A stretch of DNA of 64,000 nucleotides from Jackrogersella multiformis (lineage: Eukaryota; Ascomycota; Sordariomycetes; Xylariales; Hypoxylaceae): contig CADCXD010000002.1 in the NCBI GenBank assembly GCA_902806575.1, positions 682,001 through 746,000 on the forward strand, written 5' to 3'. A model generated the notes under the pieces. The model searched no databases, was not told the DNA's origin, and saw only the letters and a program-made list of their open reading frames with translations. The translations under genes and the position numbers were made by a program. Shown here piece by piece: positions 46,477-57,817 of this stretch (position 1 is its first letter; every line of letters starts with the position of its first letter).

Positions 46477-48859
46477 GCCAGGCGAAAAAGGGCGTGGCTA
46501 CATTTGAGACTCACAGGATGGGGAAAGGGGAGAAGACATTAAATGCCGATGTAGGGTTAACAAAAGACGGCAACGGTCTTCTTTTGATAGAAAGACGAGC
46601 AAGTATGCCGGTTGAAATATCAGAATTAACCCCGAAACCCTTCCCTTCACACACCTGTCGAACTTGTAGCATGCTAGGGAGGGCGCTCCAAATTAGGCAG
46701 CCGGTGGGAGAAATGTGCAAAATCAGGGACTGTTTGAATAATTGGCCCACATGCGATGTTCGGGTGATGCCAAGCGTTGCCTAAGCCGTGTAGGGCGACC
46801 GAGAGGTGATGTAGGCTACGCTAGAAATGGTACGGATTTTCCGCGGTATTGCCCCGAAGCACCACTCACATCCACGAAAGCCACTCTCTTATGCGTAGTC
46901 CTTTGCGGTCCTTTAAGCGTTCGAGACAACTTGACACCGAAACAAGCCGGTACGAATTTCCCACAGCCGAGAATACATGGACGAACGTGCTCTCGGTAAA
47001 GCCAAGTTGCCACATCTGATACTCTGATTTGTTCGTTTCTCACTACCGACTGCTGCCGACTGCTACCGATCTGATGATGGTAGGAATGGGTCGACGAAAT
47101 GGTTGATTGAACGCCGAGGCGCAGCTAATAATACATCCGACCGTAACAGAATCCAGTAAATAATGGTCATAGGGATCATAGTGATCAGTGGTCAGGAGTA
47201 CCGGGTCGAATATTATCGTTTTTACTGGACATATCTAACACATCATTGATTAGGGGTGGTCTGTCTAAGGAAGAAGCCGCTGAGCTTGTCCTTAAACTAG
47301 TAGGTCCTTCGCGGTTCTAGACATCATTCTAGGATCTCGGTATATAAAGTCTGCAACGTTTCGTCAAACCTAGACTTCGGTTCGGCTATCCGCCACGTGT
47401 CGAGGTACTAAAGCTCCTAAAGCTAGCTACTTACTAGTTCGGGTCCCTTGAGCCTCTCCTCGGTAGACTAGCGGCGGAGGAGGAAGAAAAAATCATTTCT
47501 CTTACCTAGGAGAAAATAATGGTAGTTCAAGTTTCGTGGAGACGGTCCTGATATTATTTTGCCATTCGCCGGGTTGTCGCCTTGAGATCTGTCCGGATGA
47601 TATAATTCGGCCCGGCTTTCTGTGAGCGCCGAAGCTACCTGCGTTGAGATCAACTCAGGACTCAGGTAAGTAAATGTGTCCAGTGTATCATAGGTCATAC
47701 CAGGCGAGGAAGTCTAAGTCATGGGGACAGGGTCTCCCCTGGACCGAAACTTGGCGATCGTCCTAGTCGCCATGGTCTCGGCGTGCTTCCCGGAGGGTGT
47801 ACAGCTCTTGTGATGCCGCAAAGTGTTCCGAAGCAGTTGGTTGAGTAACATTAGTAGTGCTTAGCTTAGCTGGTCCCACGCGATGTCATGTCTATGTGGA
47901 GTCTGGAACGCCCAAGCTTCCACTTTCAGGACCATATTGTCGCCGTAGAGGGCGTGTACTATGTATGAGCTTGCTTTCCAGCTCTACCCGCGAACCAAGC
48001 CGTCGTACGAAAATTTCAATATCTGACTAATAAGCATGGGTTCACTTTGACTAAGTGATAATCATATAGTACTAGCACTATGATCAATAGTTGGTCGGTA
48101 TTGGTCGATATATGTAATTGCGATGCGATGGCGGAGTCAGATGCTTGCAAGATAAAGCTATAAGGCTGGAGGAATCGATCCACTGAGAGGTAGCCCGGAC
48201 CGCTGCGGCTCGGTGCAGTGGTCCCGTTCCGTATCTCGGTGTGGGCGTGTCGAGACAAGCGGGTCGTGGAGTCATAACTCCTAGGTAGTAGGTATTCCTA
48301 GTGTAGGTAGGTATCCCTGAGTACCTAGGTAGGTATTCCCAGGTATTCCTAAGAGGTAGGTACTTATTCTTAGGTATTAGGCACATCTATGGCGCCATGA
48401 TAAGCCGCATTGCACCAACAAGTCCTCTAAAGTAATATTATGACAAACGTAACTGGGTGGTTGACCGTTCACGGTAATAATGTTACGTTTTTCTGTCGTG
48501 ATTAGTACCTATGATTAAATATCTCAGGAGTCGCGGGAGTATAGACGGCTTAGTCCTTGAATGATGAATGATGAATGATGTTGAGGTTGGAAGAAACTCG
48601 AAATTAAGTTGCGGTACCTACATGTAGGTATGTATCTAGCGGTATCCATCTAGGTTAGGAGGTAGGTATAATGGTACCTACCTACTTATGGTACCTATAT
48701 AAGAGGTAGGCATAATCCACTCGTATGATAAGTGCGTAGTCTTACTCCACCCACGGGCACACAACGTTTGGCTATTCGATTTATACTCGCTCAGACACGT
48801 GATATACACAGGGTATCGGCATCTAGGCACATTATATAACATACCGACAAGAGACCCGT
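46477..48859. other. Intergenic region, DUF4419 promoter side to Urb2 3' end
   Basis: No convincing gene. The longest frames (up to 100 codons) have no domain. It contains a cluster of ACCTAGGT elements at 48276-48362 and 48612-48710 and a small GAATGAT tandem (48557-48580). Confidence 0.5.
48276..48710. repeat. Cluster of ACCTAGGT/GGTAGGTA elements
   Basis: 48276-48362 carries CTCCTAGGTAGTAGG, GTAGGTAGG and GTACCTAGGTAGGTA. 48612-48710 carries GGTACCTACATGTAGGTA and several GGTACCTA/CCTACC half-sites. Between them is a GAATGAT triplet repeat near 48557-48580. Confidence 0.75.
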
Positions 48860-51800
48860 TTAGACACCAGACCACTTCCCAAACTTCTTGTAATCCGCAA
48901 ACAGCTGCCTGAATATAGCACGTCCGTTCGCATCTAGCGACTCGTTCAGCACCCTCCTGCACCCCTGGGGCGTGATGTCGAGGATCGAGTAGACACCCGG
49001 CTCGAGCGCCTTTCTGATATCCCGAGGGACCGTCACCTCTAGTTGCAGTTTGATGTATAGCTCCAACACGGTAAACATATCCTGTCCTGCGGCCCGCTTG
49101 GCAGCGTCCGTGGCGGAATCCAGCTCGCTTGGCCGCGTCCGGACTACGGACGCTGCACTTGGCTCGCATATCAGTGTCAGAAGGCGGGTAAATCGTTCCG
49201 CGTGCCTCGATTTCAGACGTGATTCCAGCCATGGCGGGCATGCCTGCAGGGATGCAGCGCGTGTTGTAGTAGAACCAGGGTCGGTGAGCAAGGTGGTGAG
49301 AAGTGCTCGCAACGCGGCAATCAAAATTGGGAAATGCCCTCTCAAACGATGTCGGTGTCGTTTAAGTATAAGAGCTACAAGTCTGTATAATTGATCGTAA
49401 ATTTCGCCGGCTGCTTTGGAGTCGTGAATCTTGGGACCCCTATGCGAACACACGTGAGCGACACTACTCAGGGTTGTCTCCACGTTGATTTGGGCCATCG
49501 AGCTAGCATGCTTATCTAGTAGCAATACCAAGATTTCTGACAAGTGTCTAAAATGCCGGGGAGATTCTGCTTGACTCAGTACGGATGCGAGTCGCTCGTG
49601 TAGAGTGCCAAGGTCAAGGATATCTTGGTTCTCACCGACGTTCTTTGGGGAAATGACACCTGAAGATGACGTTAGCTATAGTGGTTGGTGATGACAATTC
49701 TGGGGTCACTCACCTTGTTGTAGCTCGACAAGCCTCCTGATAGCTAGTAGAGGTCCGATAGGCCCGGCAGTTAGCTTGGCACTAGCGACCAATTCGCCAA
49801 GCAATTTATCACCGATGACATGATTTCTAGTCTTAACAAAAGCATCTACCAAGCCGTATACCAAGTCTTCGTCAACTATCTCGGATGCTTGGCCCAACTG
49901 TGCAAAAAACGCTGTCGTGTCATATCGGTCTGGCTTGTTTCTGAGGAGGAATACCCGCAGCTTCCAACCGATCTCGACATTGCTCGTCATATACGACGCG
50001 CTTATGCTCTCCAGCTGGCAGATACTCTCCTCTGCGAGTTTGATTGGTCTTGCTCCGCGAGTTTCAGCAAGGCATTCAGCTCCCCTTAATGCCATAGAAA
50101 ATGAGAGGGGCACCGATTCCTCCTCAGCGATCATTTCTGCTGTTTTACTCCCAGACCCAAGTCTAGATAAACTGGTTTGTACCATTCGTTCGAGTTTTTC
50201 CGCAACTTCATCTAGACTGATGGCAGAACCAAATGGCTTGTTTGAAGATGAGCTATGTAGTGTAGAGACTAAGCCCTTCGCTAGAAGCATTTGAGTAACC
50301 GTATACTTCGACTCTCTTAACTTAATGCTCTTCACAAAGTTTGAAGCATTAATTAAGTAAGCTCGTGAAGGCCCTTCAGCACTGGTAACCATTTGCCTAT
50401 ATCACAATTAGATTTAGGAGGAACATAAAAGCTAGTGCTACTACTCACCTTAGTGTCAGGTCGATGAGCTTCTCTACCAGAGCAAGAATGATCTTATCAT
50501 TGCTAGGAACATTCGAGGAGATGTAAACAAGATCGTCGAACTCCATGTCCTAACAAAAAGGTTAGTATAATTCACAAATTGCGAGGAGCAGTGATTTACC
50601 TCGTAAAACGTTGGCTGCTGCATTACTTTGACTAACAGCCTCAGCACAGCTACCGCGAATTGTGAATCCTGCGATGTGCGAGTAGCTATTGCTGATCTCC
50701 ATTTCTTCCACGAATACATGATACGCTTGCGACGTCCTTTAGTCAAGGCTTCCCGTGGAAATTCTAGTAAAATCAGGAGCAGCGAGAGGCTCTGCGGCTG
50801 TGTCCAACCTGATTGAGTTTCTGCACTATCGAGAGCATCTAAAGGCTGCGATATGAGGGCGTCTACCAATGCTTCTTCATCCTCGCAATCAAAGTTGTGT
50901 ATAAGAGACTGTAGGGTATTATCAAGTTGTGTGTCGCCCCCAACTGTGAACTGTTTCCCGACATGCCAGAACAGATCTGTAATGAGACCTCTGAGGTTAG
51001 TGGCTTCTTGCTTTGGTAATTCCGCAAGTCTTGGTAGACAACGAAATACATAATCCAGATAAGGCTTGGGTATAGAGATATCACTCTTGTTTTTGATCTC
51101 GGGAGTAAGTCTTTCAAGGAATGAACTCGTAAGTTTGGCTAGCTCTGCCTCGCGTTTACCTCCGGGATAATTAGCTAGCCATAGCTTGTGACAAAAACTA
51201 AACGCTTCGAAAGTCTCGGGATCAGAGAAAGCACCCTTTTTGAGGATGCGTTTAAGAGATGGCTTCAACTCCGCCCAGAGCCGACCAACATTGACAGATG
51301 TTTCCCAGGAAGCCAAACGGCCAGCAATACGCCATCGCAATGATAATACCGAGGATGAAAGGTCATCGTATGTCTTGTCCTTGAAAGCTACCGAGAAAAT
51401 CTTAGAATCAGCATTCTTGATAAAATCCTCTTCAGTAATCCCCGCAGAAATCCCTTCTAGGACGACTAAGACCGCTCCGCTAGAAGCATCCGGCGAATCC
51501 AAGCGCTCTAAGACACGTAGCAATTGCATGCTAGTCAACGAGCTCTGCAAGATGCTTGCAAGCCGTTGCCGAATTCTAACGTCAAACCATACAGTTTGAT
51601 ACAGGGAATCATTAACACTTTCACAGAGGCAGTCATACCATTTCTGGATGAAGCCCGAAAAATTTCGTGCTTTTGCAAAAGCATCTTCCAAGGGAAGAAT
51701 GATCGTAGTGACAATGGTTTCTCTCGTGGCCGAATCATGATTTGAATGGGAATTGATCTTGCCGAACACGTCTTTAAGCAAAGTATCATCCATCAGGAAC

Positions 51801-53173
51801 ACATCGTCATCACAAGTAAGGACTTTAGCAACTAAGTTCCAGTGGGGTTCGTTTGACCTAAGTGCATATTCCCGACACACTGCACGGAGAGGTGTCGTGT
51901 TTGGAATAGAATTGGCCTGGATAGCCGTATCCAGTAGATGAATGATGACTTGGTTTCGAACCAAGGGTTCCAAAGGCTGGATTGCATTAAGCAATACTTC
52001 AAAGACATTTTGGGCCCAGGACGAATGCTCAATCTTGGATTTTGGATTACTCGAATCTCGAGGAGTCATTGCTGCCACATCCCACGTAATAATAGCTGAC
52101 CCGGCTAGGTTCCTCTTTGAGATTCCTAGTGCGGTCTCCAGTGCCTGGACGTTCTCGTCCGTCACAAACGCGTGTCTTGCTGGACGGATGAAGTATGCGC
52201 TCAGAAATTGCTCAAGCTGTCGAATCCAGAGGTTCTTAGTGGTATTGCTAGCCACCATTGCGGGAGAAGCTCCAGTAAGACCACGTAGCCTCGCCAGGAT
52301 AGAACAGGCTGGCACATACATGTGCCTAGCAAATTCAAGACTATCATCTTTATTGTGAAGGCGAAGATTCCATAGAGTACCGATAATTCTGATCCACGGT
52401 TCTTGATCTTGGGAAATACCACGATCAAGAATACTTAGAGAGCGATCGCATGTCAAAAGTAACCCGGCGGCGATGTCCCTAGTCTCTTCGTTAGACGACG
52501 AGAAAAGCGACTTTATATGTTCGGCCCCGACTCTTCGCTCTGAAGCACTAGGCCCTGCGCTCTGATTTCCCTGATCAAGAAGACTGCCTAGAGCTTTGAA
52601 TAGTTCGGTCGCTGATTTTATACAACCCTCAGGAGTGCGAAGTTCGTCGATATTGGAGGGTAATTCAGCACCTCTCTTTCTTTTCTTCGTTTTCTCCGGC
52701 ACAACTCCGTTCGTCTGGCTTGAAGAGACAAGAGGAGTTTTTCGGGCCGTAGTAATGTCGCCTACGGTCTGACGTAAGACAGAGACAAAGCGAAGAGAAG
52801 TGAGCGACCTTCCCAAAGTCTGTAGCGGAATCTTGGGGAAGACATGGTGTAGGATCGACCAGGTGAGAGGGAACCGTCGAACTTGTTCAGCATCCTCAGT
52901 ATTGCCGCTCATATGTTTGAATAGCCATCTTATTATATTCTCTTCAACACCATGGAATCTTGTACTCTTAATTGTCGAAAGCAAGGCCCAGAGTCTTTGA
53001 ATTTTGTCGGGCAGCGTGATTGTTCCATCTTCGTCGAGAGTCCTAACGGCTCGTATCAGAGCAAGCCGGCGTGACTAGATCTAGGTATTAGTTTTTGATT
53101 GAATAAGGCTTTCTATGTAAATGGTACACATAGTATGGAATTCGCTTACCCCAGAGTCACTATCAACCTCCAT
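48860..53173 (-). CDS. Urb2/Npa2-type nucleolar ribosome-biogenesis factor
   Basis: Five exons (53173-53150, 53074-50600, 50549-50449, 50396-49714, 49659-48860) give about 1360 residues, with introns of 75, 51, 52 and 54 nt in matching phases. Urb2 (Npa2) acts with Npa1 in early pre-60S particles and is needed for 25S and 5.8S rRNA maturation in the nucleolus. The C-terminal region carries the Urb2 domain, ending with LEVTVPRDIRKALEPGVYSIL, then GRAIFRQLFADYKKFGKW, the most conserved part. The rest is helical repeat-like with little recognisable motif, as is usual for this family. A basic cluster KKRKR (near residue 130) may be a nuclear/nucleolar signal. The first exon is only eight codons (MEVDSDSG), so the start is less certain. 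The gene is back-to-back with MIC10 across 443 bases. Confidence 0.88.
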
Positions 53174-53616
53174 TGCGAAATTTGTCAATCGCTAGCATTG
53201 CTAGGTGCTGAAATGATGTACCTAGAACGTTTAGATAGGACGGTGATAGGTTACAGGTATGTATATAAATAAATCGTAAAACTCAATTGAAAGCTTTAAC
53301 CTAACTTTTTTATGGAGCTCCCCGCGATCTCCAAAATTTTATTAATTCTGCCGGACACGCTAACCGAAACCGGCCAAATAGAATTCACCGCCTTCGGGTC
53401 GACGCAAATGCAGGTTGATTCAAGCTAGGTACGTAGGTACCTACCTAAATCAATGATCTAATTGTTCTCGTGCCGAAAGAAAATATTATAATATTATCGG
53501 GAGCGACAACAACCTACCCATAACCTCCGCGAAAAGCCAATCTAAACAGTAAGAACTTGTGAATCTACCAACTCCTTGAAGAAAGCTAATTTGTCGCTTT
53601 GATAGTCCTCGTCATC
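53174..53616. promoter_or_regulatory. Compact bidirectional promoter between URB2 and MIC10
   Basis: Two start codons on opposite strands lie 443 bases apart, so the promoters must share this AT-rich interval. It includes an ACGTAGGTACCTACCTA element at 53430-53446 and an AT-rich run (53485-53500). No certain TATA or CCAAT assignment. Confidence 0.6.
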
Positions 53617-53951
53617 ATGCCCGAGACGTCGGTTCCCGCGCCACCGAGCACGGTCTCTAGACCCGTGAGCGAGGCACTTTTGAACGAGAAGGTATAGCGT
53701 CGTCCCACTACCTTTTTCTCTACTGTCTAATAGTCGCTAATATTGAACTCATACAGTGGGACCGCTGCATCTCCAACATGCTCATAAAATCAACCCTAGG
53801 TCTCGGATTCGGTATCGTCTTCTCAGTCCTCCTATTCCGACGAAGAGCATGGCCAGCATTCGTAGGAGTGGGTTTCGGCGCTGGCAGAGCTTACGAGGAA
53901 TGCAACTGGAGCCTGAAGCAAGCAACGCAAGAGCTAAAAAGAAGGGCATGA
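53617..53951 (+). CDS. MIC10: MICOS complex subunit Mic10
   Basis: Two exons (53617-53691, 53757-53951) with a 65-nt phase-0 intron encode 89 residues, the usual size. Mic10 is an inner mitochondrial membrane protein that oligomerises to bend the membrane at crista junctions. After splicing, LNEKWDRCISNMLIKSTLG is a family hallmark. Two membrane segments each carry a glycine-rich motif: GLGFGIVF (first) and GVGFGAGRAYEE (second), which drive oligomerisation. The positively charged loop RRRAW separates them, giving the known hairpin with both termini in the intermembrane space. The N-terminal 20 residues are Pro/Ser-rich. Neither exon alone would be called by an ORF scan. It shares a promoter region with URB2 and is convergent with the next gene. 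Confidence 0.96.
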
Positions 53952-54406
53952 AGCAAAACTAGACCATAACTCTCGATGGGGGGATCTCGACGAAAGACAT
54001 CCTATTCGCGAGCGTTATTATACCTGTACAACAGCAACAGCACCAATAGACGACCCGACCACCTGAAAGAAGGGCATAATTGGAACGAGTTCATTCGCAA
54101 AATTTCGCTTTGTTTTGTGCATGAAAAAGTAGCAGTGGGTTGAACGCGGCTCTCTGGATGCTCTGTAACTATACACGCGCTCTAAAAGGGGGGGGAGGGA
54201 AGCATATACATTTGACGAAAAGAAACCCTAGAAGGCCACTTGAAAGTTTTTCTTTAACTAAACCCCTTTATTCTCCGTGCTTAAACCCCGATGAATTTAC
54301 TGAGAGCACCAGTTCCTTCATAATTCATCTTCGACGTCTATGGATCCCGCAAATAAACGCAGGATACTGCGGCGGTTCCTTCTGCGCTGGATAATTTGTT
54401 CTTCCC
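53952..54406. other. Convergent 3' flanks of MIC10 and a membrane-protein gene
   Basis: Short AT-rich interval between two stop codons with a G-run at 54189-54198. Presumed 3' untranslated sequences. Nothing else seen. Confidence 0.55.
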
Positions 54407-55162
54407 TTAGGCAGACAGCACATCCTCTGTCTGGTGTGTTTTGCGTAAAAAAGGGCCAGTCGCCTCAGTTCCATCTCCCCCCATGTCGCCCAAGGCCACC
54501 TCCTCATCCACCCGGCGCCGCGCGGGATGTGACATTCTCCCAAACTCGCCCATGTCCCTCTTGAGCCCCGTAGCAACAACTAGGCTCTTCCGCTGTGCTG
54601 ATTTCATGAGCTCTTCTGCCGACATATTTCTCAAGCTGGATAGGAATGACGAGTCCTCCCTTGGAACTTGCTCTTCTGGTATTATCCTATTCTCTGGATC
54701 ACCTCGTTGGTCCGTTTGGCTTGACTTGTTGGTGAGAGATTCGATGCTCGTCCGTATGCCCACAAACAGAAGCCATCCCATAAGGAAGGCGAGAAAGCAC
54801 GTCCCGAGAGCCAAGCCATAGATTTCGCTGCGGTAGGCAGGTCGCACAGGATGATACGTAATTGTACCGTGCTTGAAACTACTCGCCGTCGCCGGGGTTT
54901 GCGGAGGGATGGTCGGCTGCGAAGGTCCCTCATGTCTATTGTTGTTTTGGTTCGAGAAATATTTGGTGCTGAAGGTGGCGGTGGACGGCATATCGTCCCA
55001 GTTCCCCTGGTAATATTGGCCTCTGTTGACTCTCGTAGCATAGATCGAGCATAAAGTTGCGTCCCGTCTTCTTGCTTTTTGACAAAACACTCTTCGACGC
55101 TGCCTAGACTTCTTAGTTATCATCATGAGATGTTGATTTGATGAAAAGATCTGTTCACACAT
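54407..55162 (-). CDS. Single-pass membrane protein, function unknown
   Basis: An open frame of 251 residues, not recognised. It has one strong hydrophobic segment at about 113-135 (IYGLALGTCFLAFLMGWLLFVG), preceded by a Pro/Ser/Thr-rich stretch and followed by a charged domain rich in Glu, Arg and Ser (including SAEELMKSAQRKSL). The true start may be the internal Met at 54991, which would give about 194 residues beginning MPSTATF and would drop a basic, Cys-containing N-terminus. That shorter form looks more protein-like. The position between MIC10 and the photolyase gives no functional clue. The composition after the membrane segment looks like real coding sequence, and no competing frame is better. 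A mitochondrial or endomembrane location is possible but not shown. Confidence 0.6.
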   Translation of the reverse strand: MCEQIFSSNQHLMMITKKSRQRRRVFCQKARRRDATLCSIYATRVNRGQYYQGNWDDMPSTATFSTKYFSNQNNNRHEGPSQPTIPPQTPATASSFKHGTITYHPVRPAYRSEIYGLALGTCFLAFLMGWLLFVGIRTSIESLTNKSSQTDQRGDPENRIIPEEQVPREDSSFLSSLRNMSAEELMKSAQRKSLVVATGLKRDMGEFGRMSHPARRRVDEEVALGDMGGDGTEATGPFLRKTHQTEDVLSA

Positions 55163-55814
55163 ACTGCGGTAATGAGGCTAAGACGTGGTATGAAGCCGAG
55201 TGGTGGTCTGGAATAAATAGTAGAATGGATACGGGACTGATTCATAGTTGTTGCGCGAAGGTATGAATATCCAAAACGACTATAATGACCATGCATCACA
55301 GAGAACCTATTCTTAGAAGTCTACAGATGTTTTGATAAGATGATTACAATCGTTGCTTGACTACCTAGTAGGAGATCACGAGTGGTTGAATCCAAAGTTA
55401 AACATTAAGCATACTAGATACCTAAAGTCATTAGATACTTCTAGCAGTCGCCAATGGACGACAAGGACCTCAAGATATATCTTTAGAAACCTCGGTAAGA
55501 AAGAACAACCACACAAAGTGACCGAGGGAAGTCTTAATTTAAGTCTTAATTTAAGTTGTGGTTTACAAGACACCTACCACAAGCTCTTGGATCACAAAGG
55601 AGCATCAAACAGATAGCGGTAGGTAGAGAAAACAGTTGACACTTCATATATGGACTACTCAGTTTATATCGTATAGAGTACCTTCTTACTCAATGTCTTT
55701 TATGATAGGTATAACACCTAGATGCTGCGAACGGCGTTTCGGAGATTATGGAACAAACATTCAGAAAAGGGGCCTCAACCAGGTGTTCTGTCTAAGGTAT
55801 CTACAATAGAAAGT
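55163..55814. other. Intergenic region, membrane-protein gene to photolyase
   Basis: A short AT-rich interval with the presumed promoter of the membrane-protein gene on the left and the photolyase 3' flank on the right. An 87-codon frame at 55353-55616 has no domain. A tandem CTTAATTTAAGT copy pair occurs at 55532-55556. Confidence 0.5.
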
Positions 55815-57817
55815 TCATCCTATCTTTGTCTTTTTTGTGTACCTATCCATCGGGCCTTCTTTAAATGTCGTATTTAGACTTCTCCCATGTTTACCACTGT
55901 TTCCGTGGTGGCCGGCGTCATCTGCGAATTCCCCATCGTCACTGCCACCCAATCCCTCCATCTCCGTTTCGCCCGCCTTCTCGAACAATTCCTTCCATGT
56001 CCCATTCTTGACTCTGTCATCGTCCCCGTACAGGCCAATGGAATAAGCCCTCTTCATCGCAGCCATGCAAACGCTTCTTCTCTCCCCAAAGTCAAACATC
56101 GGAACAGGGTACGTCCTGTCCTTCTTCTCGTGGAGCCCATCACCTTCGATAGCCACACCGGCCTCTCTAAGCGCTGCCTTACTAGCCTTCCACGGCTCGT
56201 AAATGAACTTCTCATCCAGATTCCTTAACTCCGGTATCCATCTTCGTATAAATTCGCCCTTTTTATCCCACTTCTGCCCAAAGGCGACAGGGCTGTAGCA
56301 GCGATAGTACTGAGAGTAGAATGCGGTGCAGCTCAGCCACTGCCAGTTACCAGCGTTGCAGGCAGGTTCGTGGTCGATCAACCACTCCTCGAACACGTCG
56401 GCTCCTCGTTCCCAATGCACATAACATCCACCCTAGTGAGGAAACAGGCTACCATATGGCGGCCTGGGTGATGGATCCAACCCTCCACGCATAGCTGGCG
56501 CATCAAAGCGTCAACGAACGGGAATCCTGTCGCACCCGCCTTCCAGCGCCGGAACCACTTATCCGCCTGTGGCGAGTCAACATGGTATTCGCCGCTAATG
56601 GTGTTATTGCCTGCATCCGAATCCTCTACTTTCGAAGGTAGATGCCAGGGGATAAAGCGACAATGCTTGTTGTCAAGAGTTTGAGCTATAATGATGGACA
56701 TTAAAACCTACTCGCAAAAAGGGGCAATGCACCACTTATGAATATTCTCACCAAAGGGAGACCCGATTGCAGCCTGGGCTGCAAAGTACATGTCTCGAAA
56801 TAGTAGCTGACCCGTTAGACTCTCAGGAGGCGTAGAGGCTCCCTTGCCGTACTTTTCGACCAGGTCTTGCGCAAGCCAGTAGAAGAGGCGCGGCGAGAGT
56901 GCGCCGAAATGTAACATTGGCGAAAAGAGGGTTGTCGATTGCGGTTCAAACGCCGCTGGGCTGGTCTTTGGTTTTTGGAAAGTAGCAGCATATTCTTCAT
57001 CCGAGAATATTTCCCCCAGGTTCTTTAGAGCGATCGACTCGCCGCCACGGTGCGGCGTAGTAGCTAGTTCAGAGAATCCAAGTTCTTCGAGAGACGCAAT
57101 TGCAAAATCACCTTTAGGTCCTGCGATATTAGAGTAGGTCCTATCAGTGTTACCGCGATAGGAAGCATTGACATCCGGTTCCGTCTCCGGCTTGTCGTGC
57201 TCGAAATCAACGGGCATGTCCCCCGGATCTGGTAGATGCTTTGGTGCAGATATAGGCCTAGGTATATCTCCAACTTTTCGCCCGGCAGCCTGGAGCTGGG
57301 TGATAGACATAGTTGGCTTCCCTCCATTATTGAAGACAATTTCGTCGCTGTCCCATAATGTGCGTCCATACCGAGAGATCACCTGAACGCCGGCTTTCTC
57401 CGCTAAGGCTGCTACAGTCCTATCTCTTTCCCGAGCATAGGTATCTGTATCTTTTTCATAAACTAGATGTGTCACATTCCACGCTTTAAACAGCTTGGGG
57501 AAGAGCGTCTGTGGAGCTTCACGGAGAACGAAGAGCTTTGACTTGGTATTGAGCTTTTGAATAGACACCGAAAGGTCAGTCTGGCAATCAAGTCTAATAG
57601 AATCAGCAGTTGACCTGGTCATTATCTATCCTAAAACTATAGCTTACAGATACTGCCATCTGTTAACTCCTCCTTTGACTCGGTATACATAATGAGGATC
57701 CCACGTAAAGATAGGCCATAAAACGGCCGGGTCTAGGTCAAGAGCTGCTTTCAAGGCTGGTGAATCGTGAAGCCGGAGATCTGACCGAAACCAGTATATT
57801 ACACGTGCGTTGCTCAT
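55815..57817 (-). CDS. (6-4) photolyase / animal-type cryptochrome homologue, interrupted by a frameshift
   Basis: Exons 57817-57648, 57593-56752 and 56685-55815 are inferred. The family repairs UV (6-4) photoproducts using FAD and blue light, or acts as a photoreceptor. The N-terminal photolyase domain starts RVIYWFRSDLRLHD; splicing then gives NRWQYLLDCQTDLS. The FAD-binding region includes the expected WFRRWKAGATGFPFVDALMRQL, WERGADVFEEWLIDHEPACNAGNW and WLSCTAFYSQYYR blocks. Between the second and third, at 56431-56433, the frame breaks. Where the family has TRGGCYV, the sequence reads TR then needs one extra G to continue GGCYV. No intron can explain it, because the flanking conserved sequence is contiguous. 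Just before, the catalytic-His motif is HHPGRH where related enzymes have HHL(G/A)RH. An intact version would have about 627 residues with an acidic/basic tail. It is either a pseudogene or carries an assembly error in a G-run. Confidence 0.85.

Noticed and set aside
56425..56440. Programmed -1 ribosomal frameshift in the photolyase
   Set aside because: The site lacks a canonical slippery heptamer and the family does not use recoding; a deletion or assembly error is simpler.
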